Shown here: one piece after another, positions 15,623-24,311 of the stretch
Numbering within the stretch: the stretch's first letter is position 1
Layout: each line of letters starts with the position of its first letter
Assembly: GCA_022821645.1 (NCBI GenBank)
Contig: JAJEDE010000007.1
Span: 1 to 64,000 of the forward strand
Source of the DNA: Chloroflexota bacterium
Lineage (GTDB): Bacteria; Chloroflexota; UBA11872
Direction: 5' to 3'
Length of the DNA: 64,000 bases
Translations under genes and position numbers: made by a program
Notes under the pieces: generated by a model
Seen by the model: only the letters and a program-made list of their open reading frames with translations
What the model was told of the DNA's origin: nothing
The model's database searches: none

Positions 15623-16300
15623 TTATATGACTGACCCGATCCAGCGAGCCGTGGTTGCTGCTGCTTCGGCCAGCACGTCGTCCGCAGTGCGCCCGGAGCG
15701 TTTCAAGACCTTGAAGCTGTGATCCGCTCCCCGGAGGACGTGCAGGCGGACCGGGACCGGCACGCCGGCTATGGCCGCGCGAAGCAGGTCGAGCCGAGCC
15801 ATCCGGTCGCGGTCGCCCGATAGGAACAAGAGCGGCGCTGCGCATTCGCCCAGGTGTTGGGCCCGCGCTATGTCCGGCCGTCCAGCCTGGTGCAGCGGGA
15901 ACGCGAAGGCCACGATCCCTGCAAGGTCATTGAGCAGACCTCGGGCGGCGGCCAGCGTCGTCATCCGACCGCTCATCGAATGCCCGCCGGCGAAGAGGGG
16001 GAGATCGGGCGCGACTTTCCGGGCTGAGACGACCGCTGCTTGCACTGCGGTTAGGCGCACGCGCTCGCCGTCCATGCCGCCGCGGCCGGCTTCCGAATAG
16101 GGATAGTTGTAGCGAAAAGTGGCGACGCCGGCAGTAGCCAGCGCTCGGGCCAGCCGCTCCATGAACGGGTGGCGAGCGTTCGTGCCCGCCCCGTGTCCAA
16201 GCACCAGCAGCGCCCGCGCTGCGGGTGGGCGTAACAGCAGGGACGACACGCGCCCGCGCTCGGGCAAGGCCTCGAACGAACCGGTGATCCCAGACGTCAT
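15623..16300 (-). CDS. Alpha/beta-hydrolase of the KANL3/Tex30-like group
   Basis: 225 residues with LLVLGHGAGTNARHPFMERLA as oxyanion-hole region, FRYNYPY, and the nucleophile elbow GGHSMSGRM with Ser as nucleophile near residue 107. FLSGDRDRMARL gives a likely acid Asp and GADHSFKVLKRSG the histidine. These blocks match small bacterial dienelactone-hydrolase-like/KANL3-Tex30 proteins. No signal peptide, so cytoplasmic. Substrate unknown. Its 5' end faces the parS pair. Confidence 0.75.
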   Translation of the reverse strand: MTSGITGSFEALPERGRVSSLLLRPPAARALLVLGHGAGTNARHPFMERLARALATAGVATFRYNYPYSEAGRGGMDGERVRLTAVQAAVVSARKVAPDLPLFAGGHSMSGRMTTLAAARGLLNDLAGIVAFAFPLHQAGRPDIARAQHLGECAAPLLFLSGDRDRMARLDLLRAAIAGVPVPVRLHVLRGADHSFKVLKRSGRTADDVLAEAAATTARWIGSVI

Positions 16301-16345
16301 CGGGCGTCGGGTTATCCGACAGTTCGGAGGACGTTGGCGAGTGAG

Positions 16346-16361
16346 TGTTTCACGTGAAACA
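16346..16361. other. parS: parS site 1
   Basis: TGTTTCACGTGAAACA, an exact 16-bp match to the canonical chromosomal ParB-binding parS palindrome. It lies between the divergent start of the hydrolase and the end of the ankyrin gene. ParB loads here and spreads, and ParA then segregates the origin region. No parA or parB gene is in the window. Confidence 0.93.
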
Positions 16362-16406
16362 TCGGCAGGGCGCGATCCGGCACTTCAGCGGACGCCAGCA
16401 AATGGA

Positions 16407-16422
16407 TGTTTCACGTGAAACA
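16407..16422. other. parS: parS site 2
   Basis: Second exact copy of TGTTTCACGTGAAACA, starting 61 bases after the first and 3 bases beyond the ankyrin gene's stop codon. Two exact copies this close are not expected by chance. Confidence 0.93.
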
Positions 16423-16425
16423 TCC

Positions 16426-17820
16426 TCAGCGGGGATTCTCCGGCAGATCGGCGGACGCCAGCCCACCTTGGCGGCGAAGCGCCTGCGCCACGTCGTCGCA
16501 TCCCGAAGCCGCGGCGCGGTCGAGGTGTGTCTGGCCATCGGCGCCAATCCGGTTCACATCGGCATCGACCGCCGCCAGCAGGTCCACGGTCCGCGGGTAG
16601 TCGCCTTTGGGGTCGCGAAAGTTGCCGGCACCCCAAATTGCGCCGCCCAGCGGCGTGCCGCCGAAATCGTTGGTGACTTCCAGCGATGGGTTATGCGCGA
16701 GTAACACCTCCACGATGTCCGCGTATCCCCGCACCGCGGCGCGGTCCAGCGGCGTGCCGTTGTCGTCGCCGCGAGCGTCCACCGGAAATCCCACCTCTAG
16801 CATCAGCGCGACCCCCCGGCAGTTGTTATTCCAGGCAGCGTCGCAGATGGCGCGGGTTTCTTCGGCGACGAGCGATGCGACGAGTCCAGGGTGCGCATCC
16901 ACCAGCGTCTGCGCACCAGCGCGGTTGTCGGTCCAGGCTGCATGAATCAGTTGCTCCGCCGGATTGGCCCGCGTTAGCAACTGCTCAACGAACGCGTCAT
17001 GGCCTCTGGTGCTGGCATACGGTAGCGGGCGCATCCCTACACCCATCCGGTAGATGTACATGTGCCCCCCGGGTGGTCGGTTTGCCATGTGCGGGCCGTG
17101 GTTGCTGCGAAATCGGAGGGCATCTGGGTGCGTCGCCAGCACCCGATCCGCTACGGCAATGTCGCCAAGCGCGCACGCGACATAGATGTCCGGCGTGGCC
17201 CCGCGTTCAATGAGCTGTCGACATACGGCCGGTTCATCAATAGCCCACTGGGCTGGTGTCGCGCCGTGGTCAATGTCCCGCATATCAACGTCGGCGCCGC
17301 GATCAACCAGCAGATCCACGATTGCCGGCGTCCGTGCCATGTGCAGCGGCGATGCCCCGTCGCGTCCGCGCTCGTTCACGCAGGCAGGCCGCTCGTCAAC
17401 CAGACGTCGAAGCTTGGCCGCATCGCCAAGATTCGCAGCAGCATGCGCGTCAACCCGCAGGCCGCGGCTGACAAAGTCGACGAACAGCTCGGTCATCACC
17501 GGCGAACCATCGGCGCGCCGCTCTTTCACCCACAGCTCCACGTGCTCTCCATCAAGCACGCCCGAACCGCCCAGCTCCCATCCCGACCGGGCATTCACGT
17601 CGGCGCCGTCCTCCGCCAGCACCCGCATTATGTCCGCATCCCCGCGCGAACTGGCCTCAACAAGCGCCGGCGCATCGAAATACCCCCACGGCTGGTCAAT
17701 GTTCGCGCGCAACCACGAATCCGAAGCCAGCAGCGCCCGCATCCCGGCCGAGTCGCCGCTGCGTAGAACACTAAGGAATCCGAGCCTGACTGACTCGCGA
17801 TTGGATTGGTCGTCGTTCAT
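16426..17820 (-). CDS. Ankyrin-repeat protein (464 aa)
   Basis: Multiple ankyrin repeats of about 33 residues are visible: DAPALVEASSRGDADIMRVL with DGADVNAR, DGASPLHMARTPAIVDLLVD with RGADVDMRD, NGTPLDRAAVRGYADIVEVL, and DGQTHLDRAAASGCDDVAQ. There is no signal peptide or enzymatic domain. Such proteins mediate protein-protein contacts; in host-associated bacteria they are sometimes effectors, but free-living bacteria have them too. The stop codon lies directly beside parS site 2, so transcription of this gene runs into the partition sites. Start ATG 17820 is the first Met of the repeat-bearing frame. Confidence 0.8.
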   Translation of the reverse strand: MNDDQSNRESVRLGFLSVLRSGDSAGMRALLASDSWLRANIDQPWGYFDAPALVEASSRGDADIMRVLAEDGADVNARSGWELGGSGVLDGEHVELWVKERRADGSPVMTELFVDFVSRGLRVDAHAAANLGDAAKLRRLVDERPACVNERGRDGASPLHMARTPAIVDLLVDRGADVDMRDIDHGATPAQWAIDEPAVCRQLIERGATPDIYVACALGDIAVADRVLATHPDALRFRSNHGPHMANRPPGGHMYIYRMGVGMRPLPYASTRGHDAFVEQLLTRANPAEQLIHAAWTDNRAGAQTLVDAHPGLVASLVAEETRAICDAAWNNNCRGVALMLEVGFPVDARGDDNGTPLDRAAVRGYADIVEVLLAHNPSLEVTNDFGGTPLGGAIWGAGNFRDPKGDYPRTVDLLAAVDADVNRIGADGQTHLDRAAASGCDDVAQALRRQGGLASADLPENPR

Positions 17821-17914
17821 TGCAACGCCGCCATAGCGAGTTCTCCGCTCTGCGGACTCAAGCGATGCGTCCGCAGCAGCCAGGCCATGCTTTACTAGTG
17901 CCGACAGGCACTGG

Positions 17915-18295
17915 TCATAGCAGTCGCTCCACTGCTTCGGCTGTCGCGACCGCTCTCTCGTACTCCTGCTCGGTAACTGGTCTGGCCGTTCCGGGGTACC
18001 TGGTGATCACCGCGAATGGTGTAAGTCCGGCAGCCTCGCGAATGTCTGCCGAAACCGATTCTCCATATTCGGCAAGCAACGACAAGAGCTGTGCTAGGTC
18101 GTGGACGTAGGGAAACTCGATGCCACGTCGAATCAGCACCGCCCTGAGTGCTTTCTCGGCACGTTGCTGAGCCTCAAAGCACAGGTCTTCGAGATTGGCA
18201 TTCGGAACGCGACTCTTGGCCAACCCGAGATTGCTTTTTGCTCGGTTCAGCCACTCCCTTGGATCATCCGGAGCGAAGCGTTCAGGGGGCCTCAT
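17915..18295 (-). CDS. HEPN-domain protein of an MNT-HEPN pair
   Basis: 126 residues. PREWLNRAKSNLGLAKSRV, LCFEAQQRAEKALRAVLIRRGIEFPYVHDL and a C-terminal ARPVTEQEYERAVATAEAV form the alpha-helical HEPN fold. HEPN proteins of this type are potential RNases whose activity is blocked by the partner nucleotidyltransferase, often by AMPylation. The ATG at 18295 overlaps the upstream MNT gene by 14 bases; no clear Shine-Dalgarno is present, so coupling is likely. The pair forms a probable type VII-like toxin-antitoxin module. Confidence 0.82.
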   Translation of the reverse strand: MRPPERFAPDDPREWLNRAKSNLGLAKSRVPNANLEDLCFEAQQRAEKALRAVLIRRGIEFPYVHDLAQLLSLLAEYGESVSADIREAAGLTPFAVITRYPGTARPVTEQEYERAVATAEAVERLL

Positions 18296-18596
18296 AAACG
18301 ACCGTTCCGTCTCGCAACGCGGGCTTGAACACGAGCGCATGTGAGTCCTTGTATCGCTCGACGTCCTCGGCATTGGCGACGACTGCATCCACGGCGACTC
18401 CGACCCCGTGCAGCCGTTTGTAGATGCGCGACATAAGGCTGATCGGGTCGCTTGCGTCCTTAATGATTAGCAAGTCCACGTCGCTGTTTCGACTCATGCG
18501 TCCCTGGGCGGCGGACCCGAAGAGAATGATCCGCTCGGGCTGGGCTACCTCAACGACGCGCTGAATGACGTCGTCCAACACTGTCTGGTCAAGCAT
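18282..18596 (-). CDS. Minimal nucleotidyltransferase (MNT) partner of HEPN
   Basis: 104 residues of the DNA-polymerase-beta-like superfamily. The signature IILFGSAAQGRMSRNSDVDL gives Gly27-Ser28 and the catalytic Asp39 and Asp41. It is the size of a stand-alone MNT. In MNT-HEPN pairs it acts as antitoxin, modifying or binding the HEPN toxin. It precedes the HEPN gene and overlaps it. The neighbouring parS region and lack of mobile-element genes give no sign of recent transfer. Confidence 0.85.
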   Translation of the reverse strand: MLDQTVLDDVIQRVVEVAQPERIILFGSAAQGRMSRNSDVDLLIIKDASDPISLMSRIYKRLHGVGVAVDAVVANAEDVERYKDSHALVFKPALRDGTVVYEAP

Positions 18597-18823
18597 CGGA
18601 CGCAGCTTGGGTTGACGGCTTCGACGGGGGGTCGTGCATCGACACGCGTTCCTACCGTCCGGTCACCCATTTTGGCAGGTCGTGATTGACCGCGGCCGTA
18701 CACATCGCGAGATTCACCCTCTGGACAGGCTAGTGGCTGGCTGAACCTGGCGAACACAAGAGACCCGTGTCGGAGCTGGGGCTTGCGGCAGGCTGGCGCC
18801 TTTGCTGAGTGCTCCTGCTCACC

Positions 18824-20293
18824 TCAGTACGGCCGCCGTCCCCACGGCTGGGGGTTCGGCCGACCAAATCTGGTCGTCGCCTCTTCGTAGTCGCTGCCGC
18901 GCAGGTCATCCTCGTCAAGTGCCGCGTGACCGCTATGCGATCGGACGATTTGCACGAGGGCGGCGCGCATCCGCCCAAGCTCATCGTCATAGGCAGGGTC
19001 GTTGGCCAGGTTGGTAAGTTCGGTGGGGTCGGTTTCACGGTCAAACAGCTGCTCAAATCGGCCGTTCGCCCACCAGATGTACTTGTAGCGCTCCTCGATC
19101 AGCGCCAGTTGGCGATTCTCCTGATTGCCGAAGACGCCGTGGACCGGCTCCCCTGGGTGGCGACCGGCGATCACGTCGGCCAGGGGCGGCGCCGTGCCGA
19201 CATCCGACGGAATCTCGGCGCCGGCGGCGCTGAGCATGAACGGCATCAACTGCTCCTGGCTGGTGAGGGAGTCGATGTGGCGGGAAGGCCCCAGGTCTAA
19301 CTCCCGCCGCACTGACTCAGGCGCCCACACGATGAGTGGGACGTGCGTGGACTCCTCGTAGAAATTGCTCTTGAAGAAGAGGTTGTGGTCGCCCATCAGG
19401 TCGCCGTGATCGGAGTTGAAGACGACGACCGTGTCGTCGCGCAGACCCAGCCCGTCCAGCACGCCCAGCAGGCGCCCGATGCAGTGGTCCAGGTGGGTGA
19501 TGTTGCCGTAGTAGAACGCGCGCGCCAGCGCAATCTGCTCGGACCCCAGCGAGTGCCAGGTGTACTGAAAGTTCGCCCGCCGAAGCTGCGGTGGGCTCTC
19601 CGTCATGTCCTTGCCGTTGCGCCACGGCTCTGGAACGTCGTCGGGGGAGTAGAGCCGGTCGTATGGACGCGGCGGGTCGTAAGCCGAGTGCGGCTTGGTG
19701 AAGCTGCAATGCAGGTAGAAGGGGCGCTCAGGCTCGGTTGCCTGGTGTCGGTTGAGAAAGCTGATCGCCTCGTTGGCGGTCCAGGTGGATACGTAGTGGG
19801 ATTCGGGGACCGGCGATGGCGCGGCAAAGATGTCGTTGTTACCGACGCCGTGGGCACGCTCCAGGCCGGCCCAGGGCGTCGTTTGCAGCCAGTGGTGGTA
19901 GTCGTCACCCTCCGGCATGCGGCCTTCTTCGCAGATCACGGTGCTCTCGAAGCCGTTCAAGGCGCGCTGGTCCGGCGTGAAGTGAAACTTGCCGGCGCCA
20001 TGGGTGCGATAGCCGTTCCGCGTTAGCACGCCTGGCAGCGTGTTATCCGGGTTCATCGGGTTCCGCGAGTTGCCAAATACCCCGTGCGCCCACGGATGTT
20101 GTCCCGTCATCCACGTCGTCCGTGCCGCCACGCACACCGGCGTCTCGCTGTAGCAGCGCGTCAGGTAATACCCATCCCTAGCCAGCGCGTCCAACGTCGG
20201 CGTCTGCAACCACCCCTGCCCGGCCACGCCCAAGGCGTCGCCCCGCTGCTGATCGGTCGTAATAAACAGAATGTTCGGTCGCTGCGCGGGCAT
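18824..20293 (-). CDS. Type I sulfatase with CVAAR motif (489 aa)
   Basis: RPNILFITTDQQRGD supplies metal ligands. The formylglycine site at residues 54-58 reads CVAAR: the usual proline is alanine, which the C-x-(P/A)-x-R form of the motif tolerates for some modifying enzymes. FNSDHGDLMGDH gives the second metal-site residues. Further blocks GAGKFHFTPDQ and CSFTKPHSAYDPP match family members. There is no signal peptide. It stands alone on the minus strand, divergent from the DUF2071 gene. Activity therefore depends on whether the host's maturation enzyme accepts Ala at the third position. Confidence 0.85.
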   Translation of the reverse strand: MPAQRPNILFITTDQQRGDALGVAGQGWLQTPTLDALARDGYYLTRCYSETPVCVAARTTWMTGQHPWAHGVFGNSRNPMNPDNTLPGVLTRNGYRTHGAGKFHFTPDQRALNGFESTVICEEGRMPEGDDYHHWLQTTPWAGLERAHGVGNNDIFAAPSPVPESHYVSTWTANEAISFLNRHQATEPERPFYLHCSFTKPHSAYDPPRPYDRLYSPDDVPEPWRNGKDMTESPPQLRRANFQYTWHSLGSEQIALARAFYYGNITHLDHCIGRLLGVLDGLGLRDDTVVVFNSDHGDLMGDHNLFFKSNFYEESTHVPLIVWAPESVRRELDLGPSRHIDSLTSQEQLMPFMLSAAGAEIPSDVGTAPPLADVIAGRHPGEPVHGVFGNQENRQLALIEERYKYIWWANGRFEQLFDRETDPTELTNLANDPAYDDELGRMRAALVQIVRSHSGHAALDEDDLRGSDYEEATTRFGRPNPQPWGRRPY

Positions 20294-20430
20294 GTGAGGG
20301 ATCCCATAGAGTTGGCGCCGACGGCATTCTGATTGATAGGCCCGACCCTGGCGAACATTGAAGGCCGTCGCGCTACGCTGGATTCGCCGCAGGCCACGAA
20401 CTCTTACATCGCCTTTCCGGTCATTTCGCC

Positions 20431-21150
20431 ATGCCTGAACGAGTCTTCCTCACCGCCGAATGGCGTGACCTGGCGCTCCTCAACTACGAGATCGAGCTGG
20501 ACGTGCTGCGGCCTCATGTGCCCGCGGGAACCGAGCTTGATCTATGGCAGGGCCGCTGCTTTGTCAGCGTGGTTGGGTTCCGGTTTCTGAAGACGCGGCT
20601 GATGGGGATGCCGGTTCCGTTTCACTCCAACTTCCTGGAGGTGAACCTCCGGTTCTACGTGCGGCGCGAGGTTGAAGGCGAGGTGCGGCGCGGGGTGGTG
20701 TTCATCAAGGAGATCGTTCCGCGGCGCGCAATCGCCTGGGTAGCGCGGGTGGTCTACAACGAGAACTACGTTGCGCTGCCGATGCGCCATCAGGTTGACG
20801 GCGTCTCGGCGCGGTACGAGTGGCGGTTCGAGGGCATGTGGAACCGACTGGCGCTCTCGGGACTGGGTGACTGGCGGACTCAAGACCCGGCGTCCGAGGC
20901 CGCGTTCATCACGGAGCACTACTGGGGCTACGCGGTTCAGCGGGATGGCTCGACGCTCGAATACCAGGTCGAGCACCCGCGCTGGCGGGTAGCGCCGGCG
21001 GCCGAGGTCGAGTTGGCGTGCGACGTCGGGCGACTGTATGGCGACGAATTTGCCGAAGCGCTGAGCCGCGAGCCGGCATCGGCCTTCCTGGCGGATGGAT
21101 CGGAGATCGTCGTGCGGCGCGGTCGGCAATTGACCAATCGCGACGCCTGA
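20431..21150 (+). CDS. DUF2071 / YqjF-like protein (239 aa)
   Basis: FLTAEWRDLALLNYEIELDV, LRPHVPAGTELDLWQGRCFV, SVVGFRFLKTRLMGMPVPFH, NFLEVNLRFYVRREV and VFIKEIVPRRAIAWVARVVYNENY match DUF2071 end to end at the normal length. The fold is related to acetoacetate decarboxylase-like proteins, but no biochemical role is established. The C-terminal YQVEHPRWRV segment is also typical. The next gene downstream is a sulfatase 71 bases away on the same strand, so co-transcription is possible. Confidence 0.85.
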   Translation: MPERVFLTAEWRDLALLNYEIELDVLRPHVPAGTELDLWQGRCFVSVVGFRFLKTRLMGMPVPFHSNFLEVNLRFYVRREVEGEVRRGVVFIKEIVPRRAIAWVARVVYNENYVALPMRHQVDGVSARYEWRFEGMWNRLALSGLGDWRTQDPASEAAFITEHYWGYAVQRDGSTLEYQVEHPRWRVAPAAEVELACDVGRLYGDEFAEALSREPASAFLADGSEIVVRRGRQLTNRDA

Positions 21151-21221
21151 CGAGCCGCTCGGCAGTCACGCAAGGGTCCGCGCTACGCTGAGCCGTCCTC
21201 ACATCCACCAGGGCACGGCCC

Positions 21222-22586
21222 ATGCCGCCGAACTTCCTGTTCCTGATTGCCGACGATCACCGGCACGACGCCATCGGGTCGCTGGGCAATCCGGCGGTGC
21301 AGACGCCGACGCTGGACGCCCTGGCCGCCGCCGGTACCGCGCTGAGCAGCACCTACATCATGGGGTCGACGTCGAACGCAGTCTGCATGCCCAGCCGGGC
21401 GATGCTGATGACCGGCCGCTCGCTGTTTCGGGTTTTCGCTCCGAATCCAGAGGGAGTTTCGCCATACCCGATGGATCCGGGGAGCCCCACGTTTCCGCAG
21501 TTGCTTCGCGACGCTGGCTACCGAACCTACGGCGTGGGCAAGTGGCACAACGAGCCGGAACTCTTTGCCCGCAGTTTCGAAGGCGGCGGCAGCATCTTCT
21601 TCGGCGGGATGTCGGACCACGACGCCGTGCCGCTGCACGAGTTTGACCCGGACGGCGATTATCCGCCGGAGGCCATGGCTGTCGGCGACGGCTTCTCGAC
21701 CGAAATGTTCGTCGACAGTGCCATTCAGCTGCTCAGGGAGCATCCCGCCGACCAGCCGTTTTGCATGTACACGGCGTTTACTGCGCCGCACGATCCGCGT
21801 ACGCCGCCACCCGAGTTCGCTGAGATGTACCCGCCCGGGGAAATCGAACTCCCGCCCAACTTCGCCCGAATGCATCCCTTTGACAACGGACACCTGCACG
21901 GGCGCGACGAGTCCCTCGCGGCGCATCCGCGCGACCCGGACGAAATCCGTCAACACATCGCCGACTACTACGGGATGATCAGCCACCTGGATGCGCAGAT
22001 CGGCCGCCTGCTCGATGCACTGGCGGCTTCAGGCCATGCCGACGACACGATCGTGGTCTATACCGCCGACCACGGACTGGCCGTCGGTCAGCACGGCCTG
22101 CTGGGCAAGCAGAACGTCTACGACCACAGCCTGCGTGTCCCGCTGATCATGCGCGGGCCGGGTATCGCCGCGGGACACCGCCTTGAAGGGCTGTGCTACT
22201 TGCACGACGTCTTCCCGACCATCCTCGACCTGGCCGGCGTCCCGGTGCCGGACGGATGCGAAGGGATCAGCCTGCTTCCGGCCCTGAGCGGACGGGATGC
22301 CGGCCTGCGTGACTGCGTCTTCTCGGCATTCCAGCGCAGCCAGGATCTGGATCCCGACGATTCCACCCAGCGCATGGTTCGCCGTGGAAGTCTGAAGTTG
22401 ATCGAGACGCGCAAAGTCGGCCAAACGCATCGTCAGCTATACGATTTGGCGGAAGACCCCTGGGAAACGCGCAATCTGGCGGACAACCCGGCATATTCGG
22501 GTCAGCTGGCCGACATGCAGCGTTTGCTTGCCGGGGAGCGCGTGCGAGTTGGCGATCCGGCGAAGACCAAGACAGGCGAGGAGTAG
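21222..22586 (+). CDS. Type I sulfatase (454 aa)
   Basis: PNFLFLIADDHRHD carries the Asp-Asp metal ligands and CMPSR at residues 55-59 is the formylglycine signature. VVYTADHGLAVGQHGLLGKQNVYDHSLRVP is the usual second metal site and substrate loop region, shown here only in part by TADHGLAVGQHG. It is closest in layout to arylsulfatase/choline-sulfatase-like enzymes, different from the other four sulfatases. No signal peptide. It follows the DUF2071 gene and converges with the amidohydrolase pair. Confidence 0.9.
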   Translation: MPPNFLFLIADDHRHDAIGSLGNPAVQTPTLDALAAAGTALSSTYIMGSTSNAVCMPSRAMLMTGRSLFRVFAPNPEGVSPYPMDPGSPTFPQLLRDAGYRTYGVGKWHNEPELFARSFEGGGSIFFGGMSDHDAVPLHEFDPDGDYPPEAMAVGDGFSTEMFVDSAIQLLREHPADQPFCMYTAFTAPHDPRTPPPEFAEMYPPGEIELPPNFARMHPFDNGHLHGRDESLAAHPRDPDEIRQHIADYYGMISHLDAQIGRLLDALAASGHADDTIVVYTADHGLAVGQHGLLGKQNVYDHSLRVPLIMRGPGIAAGHRLEGLCYLHDVFPTILDLAGVPVPDGCEGISLLPALSGRDAGLRDCVFSAFQRSQDLDPDDSTQRMVRRGSLKLIETRKVGQTHRQLYDLAEDPWETRNLADNPAYSGQLADMQRLLAGERVRVGDPAKTKTGEE

Positions 22587-22634
22587 CGCCACAGGAGCGC
22601 GCGGTCACGGGTCAGATCCACACCTGCCGCCGGA

Positions 22635-23465
22635 TTAGAGGCCCAGCACGCCTCGAATGTTCTCGCTGAAAATCTTGCGCTTTTCTTCGTGGCTCAGATC
22701 TGCATGCGCCACATTGCCCAGCTGCCAGGTCTGGCCGAGCACCGGGTAATCGGATCCGAATACAGCGCTCTCGACCCCGGCCACCCGCACAAATGCCTCG
22801 ATCTGCCCCCGGCGGTTGCCCGAACCAGACATCTCGCAAAAGACGTTCGGCAGGTCACGCACCGTCAAGGCCAGGTCCGGCGTGCGGATGTGCTGCCAGA
22901 TGGCGTGCGCCCAGATGAATCGTGCGTTGGGATACGTGGTTGCCAGTTGGCGGATGCGCGCCGGCGAGTCGTAGGTGTGGCTGAGGATTGGCAGCCGGTG
23001 GTCGTCGGCGAACTCGTACACGGGTATGTAGTTGGGGCCGTGAATCGGGTACTCGTGGCTGGTGGAGTGGATCTTGATGCCGCGAAACCCCTGCTCGTCC
23101 ACGCGTCGAATCAACTCTTCCTTCGCCAACGCCGGATAGTTCGGATTTGGAACCGCGAATCCGATCACCCGTGTCGGATGATCGCGCACTGCCCCGGCGA
23201 CCAACTCGTTACCGCGCACGAAGTCAGGCCCAATGGCCGTGTACGCGCTGAAGCAGCAGTAGTCGACACCAGTTCGGTCCATGACCCGTAGCAGGTCGTC
23301 CGCTCCGCCGCCCTGGTAGAAGAAGTTGGTGCCTGGCCCCGGGTGGCTGTGGACGTCGATGACGAAATCGTTCAGCGGTTCGCCTGCCAATGCATCGGCG
23401 GCAACCGGATCCGGCCGGTGGTGATGCGGGTGCGGCGCGTTATGGCGCCAGACGTGGCCAAACAC
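22635..23465 (-). CDS. Amidohydrolase family 2 protein (276 aa)
   Basis: A TIM-barrel metal-dependent hydrolase. FVIDVHSHPGPG supplies the H-x-H metal pair, GFRGIKIHSTSHEY and ILSHTY provide later barrel ligands, and VFGSDYPVLGQ contains the C-terminal Asp. This is the amidohydrolase_2 group, which includes decarboxylases of aromatic acids and lactone hydrolases. The start is GTG at 23465, four bases after the stop of the upstream gene, so both are in one operon. The reaction is not determined by sequence alone. Confidence 0.82.
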   Translation of the reverse strand: MFGHVWRHNAPHPHHHRPDPVAADALAGEPLNDFVIDVHSHPGPGTNFFYQGGGADDLLRVMDRTGVDYCCFSAYTAIGPDFVRGNELVAGAVRDHPTRVIGFAVPNPNYPALAKEELIRRVDEQGFRGIKIHSTSHEYPIHGPNYIPVYEFADDHRLPILSHTYDSPARIRQLATTYPNARFIWAHAIWQHIRTPDLALTVRDLPNVFCEMSGSGNRRGQIEAFVRVAGVESAVFGSDYPVLGQTWQLGNVAHADLSHEEKRKIFSENIRGVLGL

Positions 23466-23469
23466 AGCG

Positions 23470-24225
23470 CTACCAGGCCGCCATGGCCAACAGCCGGTCC
23501 AGGTTCAATGAGCCGATGGCCCGGCGGGCGTCGTCGTCGATATCCGCGTACATCAGTTCGGCGTGCGGTGGTCCAACCGCCTGCCAGGGTAACTTCGTGC
23601 CGAACACCATGCGGTCGGCGCCGACGGCTTTGGACAGGTACTCGATCCCCCGGTGCGTGCGGAACCCGCCGGTCTCCAGCCAGATGTTCGGCGCTTCCCG
23701 CATCAGCGGCGTGATTGTTCGGTTGATCATCTTGTCGACGTCGCAGATCACGATTTGCAGATCGGGATGAGCGGTGGAGACCCGGTATAGCTCACGGGCT
23801 GTCGGCGCGTCCAAGCTGTCAATGTGCCAGAACAGGGGTACGTGGCCGGCCAGCGCCGCAAAAAGCTCGCCCAAGACCCAGTCGTCAGTCAGGAACCGCT
23901 GCTGGTCGGGGAAGATTCGAACTGCCTGCACACCGGCCGAGCGCAACTCCCCAATGAACAGTTCGGGTTCCGGGAACTCGCCTGTGTGATGCGGGAGCGC
24001 GAGCCATGAAGGGACCAGGCCTGCATGACCCTCTATGGCCTGCATCAGCAGTTCGTTACCGGCGGTCGGGTGCTCCTCCAGCGCCAGCGAGTGATACACC
24101 AGTGCCTTGCCAATCCCAAAGCGCGCTTGATGGGCTACCAGGGCGTCGGCATTCAGAAACGCCCCGGCCGGCCCCGGGCGGGAGACCATGCCGACTGCGC
24201 AGTTTGCGTCAAAGAGTTCAGCCAC
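23470..24225 (-). CDS. Amidohydrolase-related TIM-barrel protein (251 aa)
   Basis: A relative of the next gene. AELFDANCAVGMVSRPGPAG replaces the H-x-H metal pair by D-A-N-C, IWLETGGFRTHRGIEYL and MVFGTKLPW replace the usual GSDxP Asp. Several metal ligands are therefore missing, which suggests a non-metal or degenerate member of the amidohydrolase_2 superfamily, possibly a partner of its neighbour. The GTG at 24225 is chosen because it starts directly at the conserved FDAN block; a longer frame begins with TTG at 24261. The downstream gene is four bases away. Confidence 0.72.
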   Translation of the reverse strand: MAELFDANCAVGMVSRPGPAGAFLNADALVAHQARFGIGKALVYHSLALEEHPTAGNELLMQAIEGHAGLVPSWLALPHHTGEFPEPELFIGELRSAGVQAVRIFPDQQRFLTDDWVLGELFAALAGHVPLFWHIDSLDAPTARELYRVSTAHPDLQIVICDVDKMINRTITPLMREAPNIWLETGGFRTHRGIEYLSKAVGADRMVFGTKLPWQAVGPPHAELMYADIDDDARRAIGSLNLDRLLAMAAW

Positions 24226-24311
24226 GATGGCGATGGTACGGAACCGAACCGGCGCGGCCAACCAAGGCCGTCGGAAACCGCCGAAGATCTGCTAGGGACA
24301 GCAGGCGCAAC

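Noticed and set aside
16345-16704. Short reading frames starting MFHVKH at both parS sites
   Set aside because: They are translations of the parS palindrome running antisense through the ankyrin gene; no ribosome-binding site or family.
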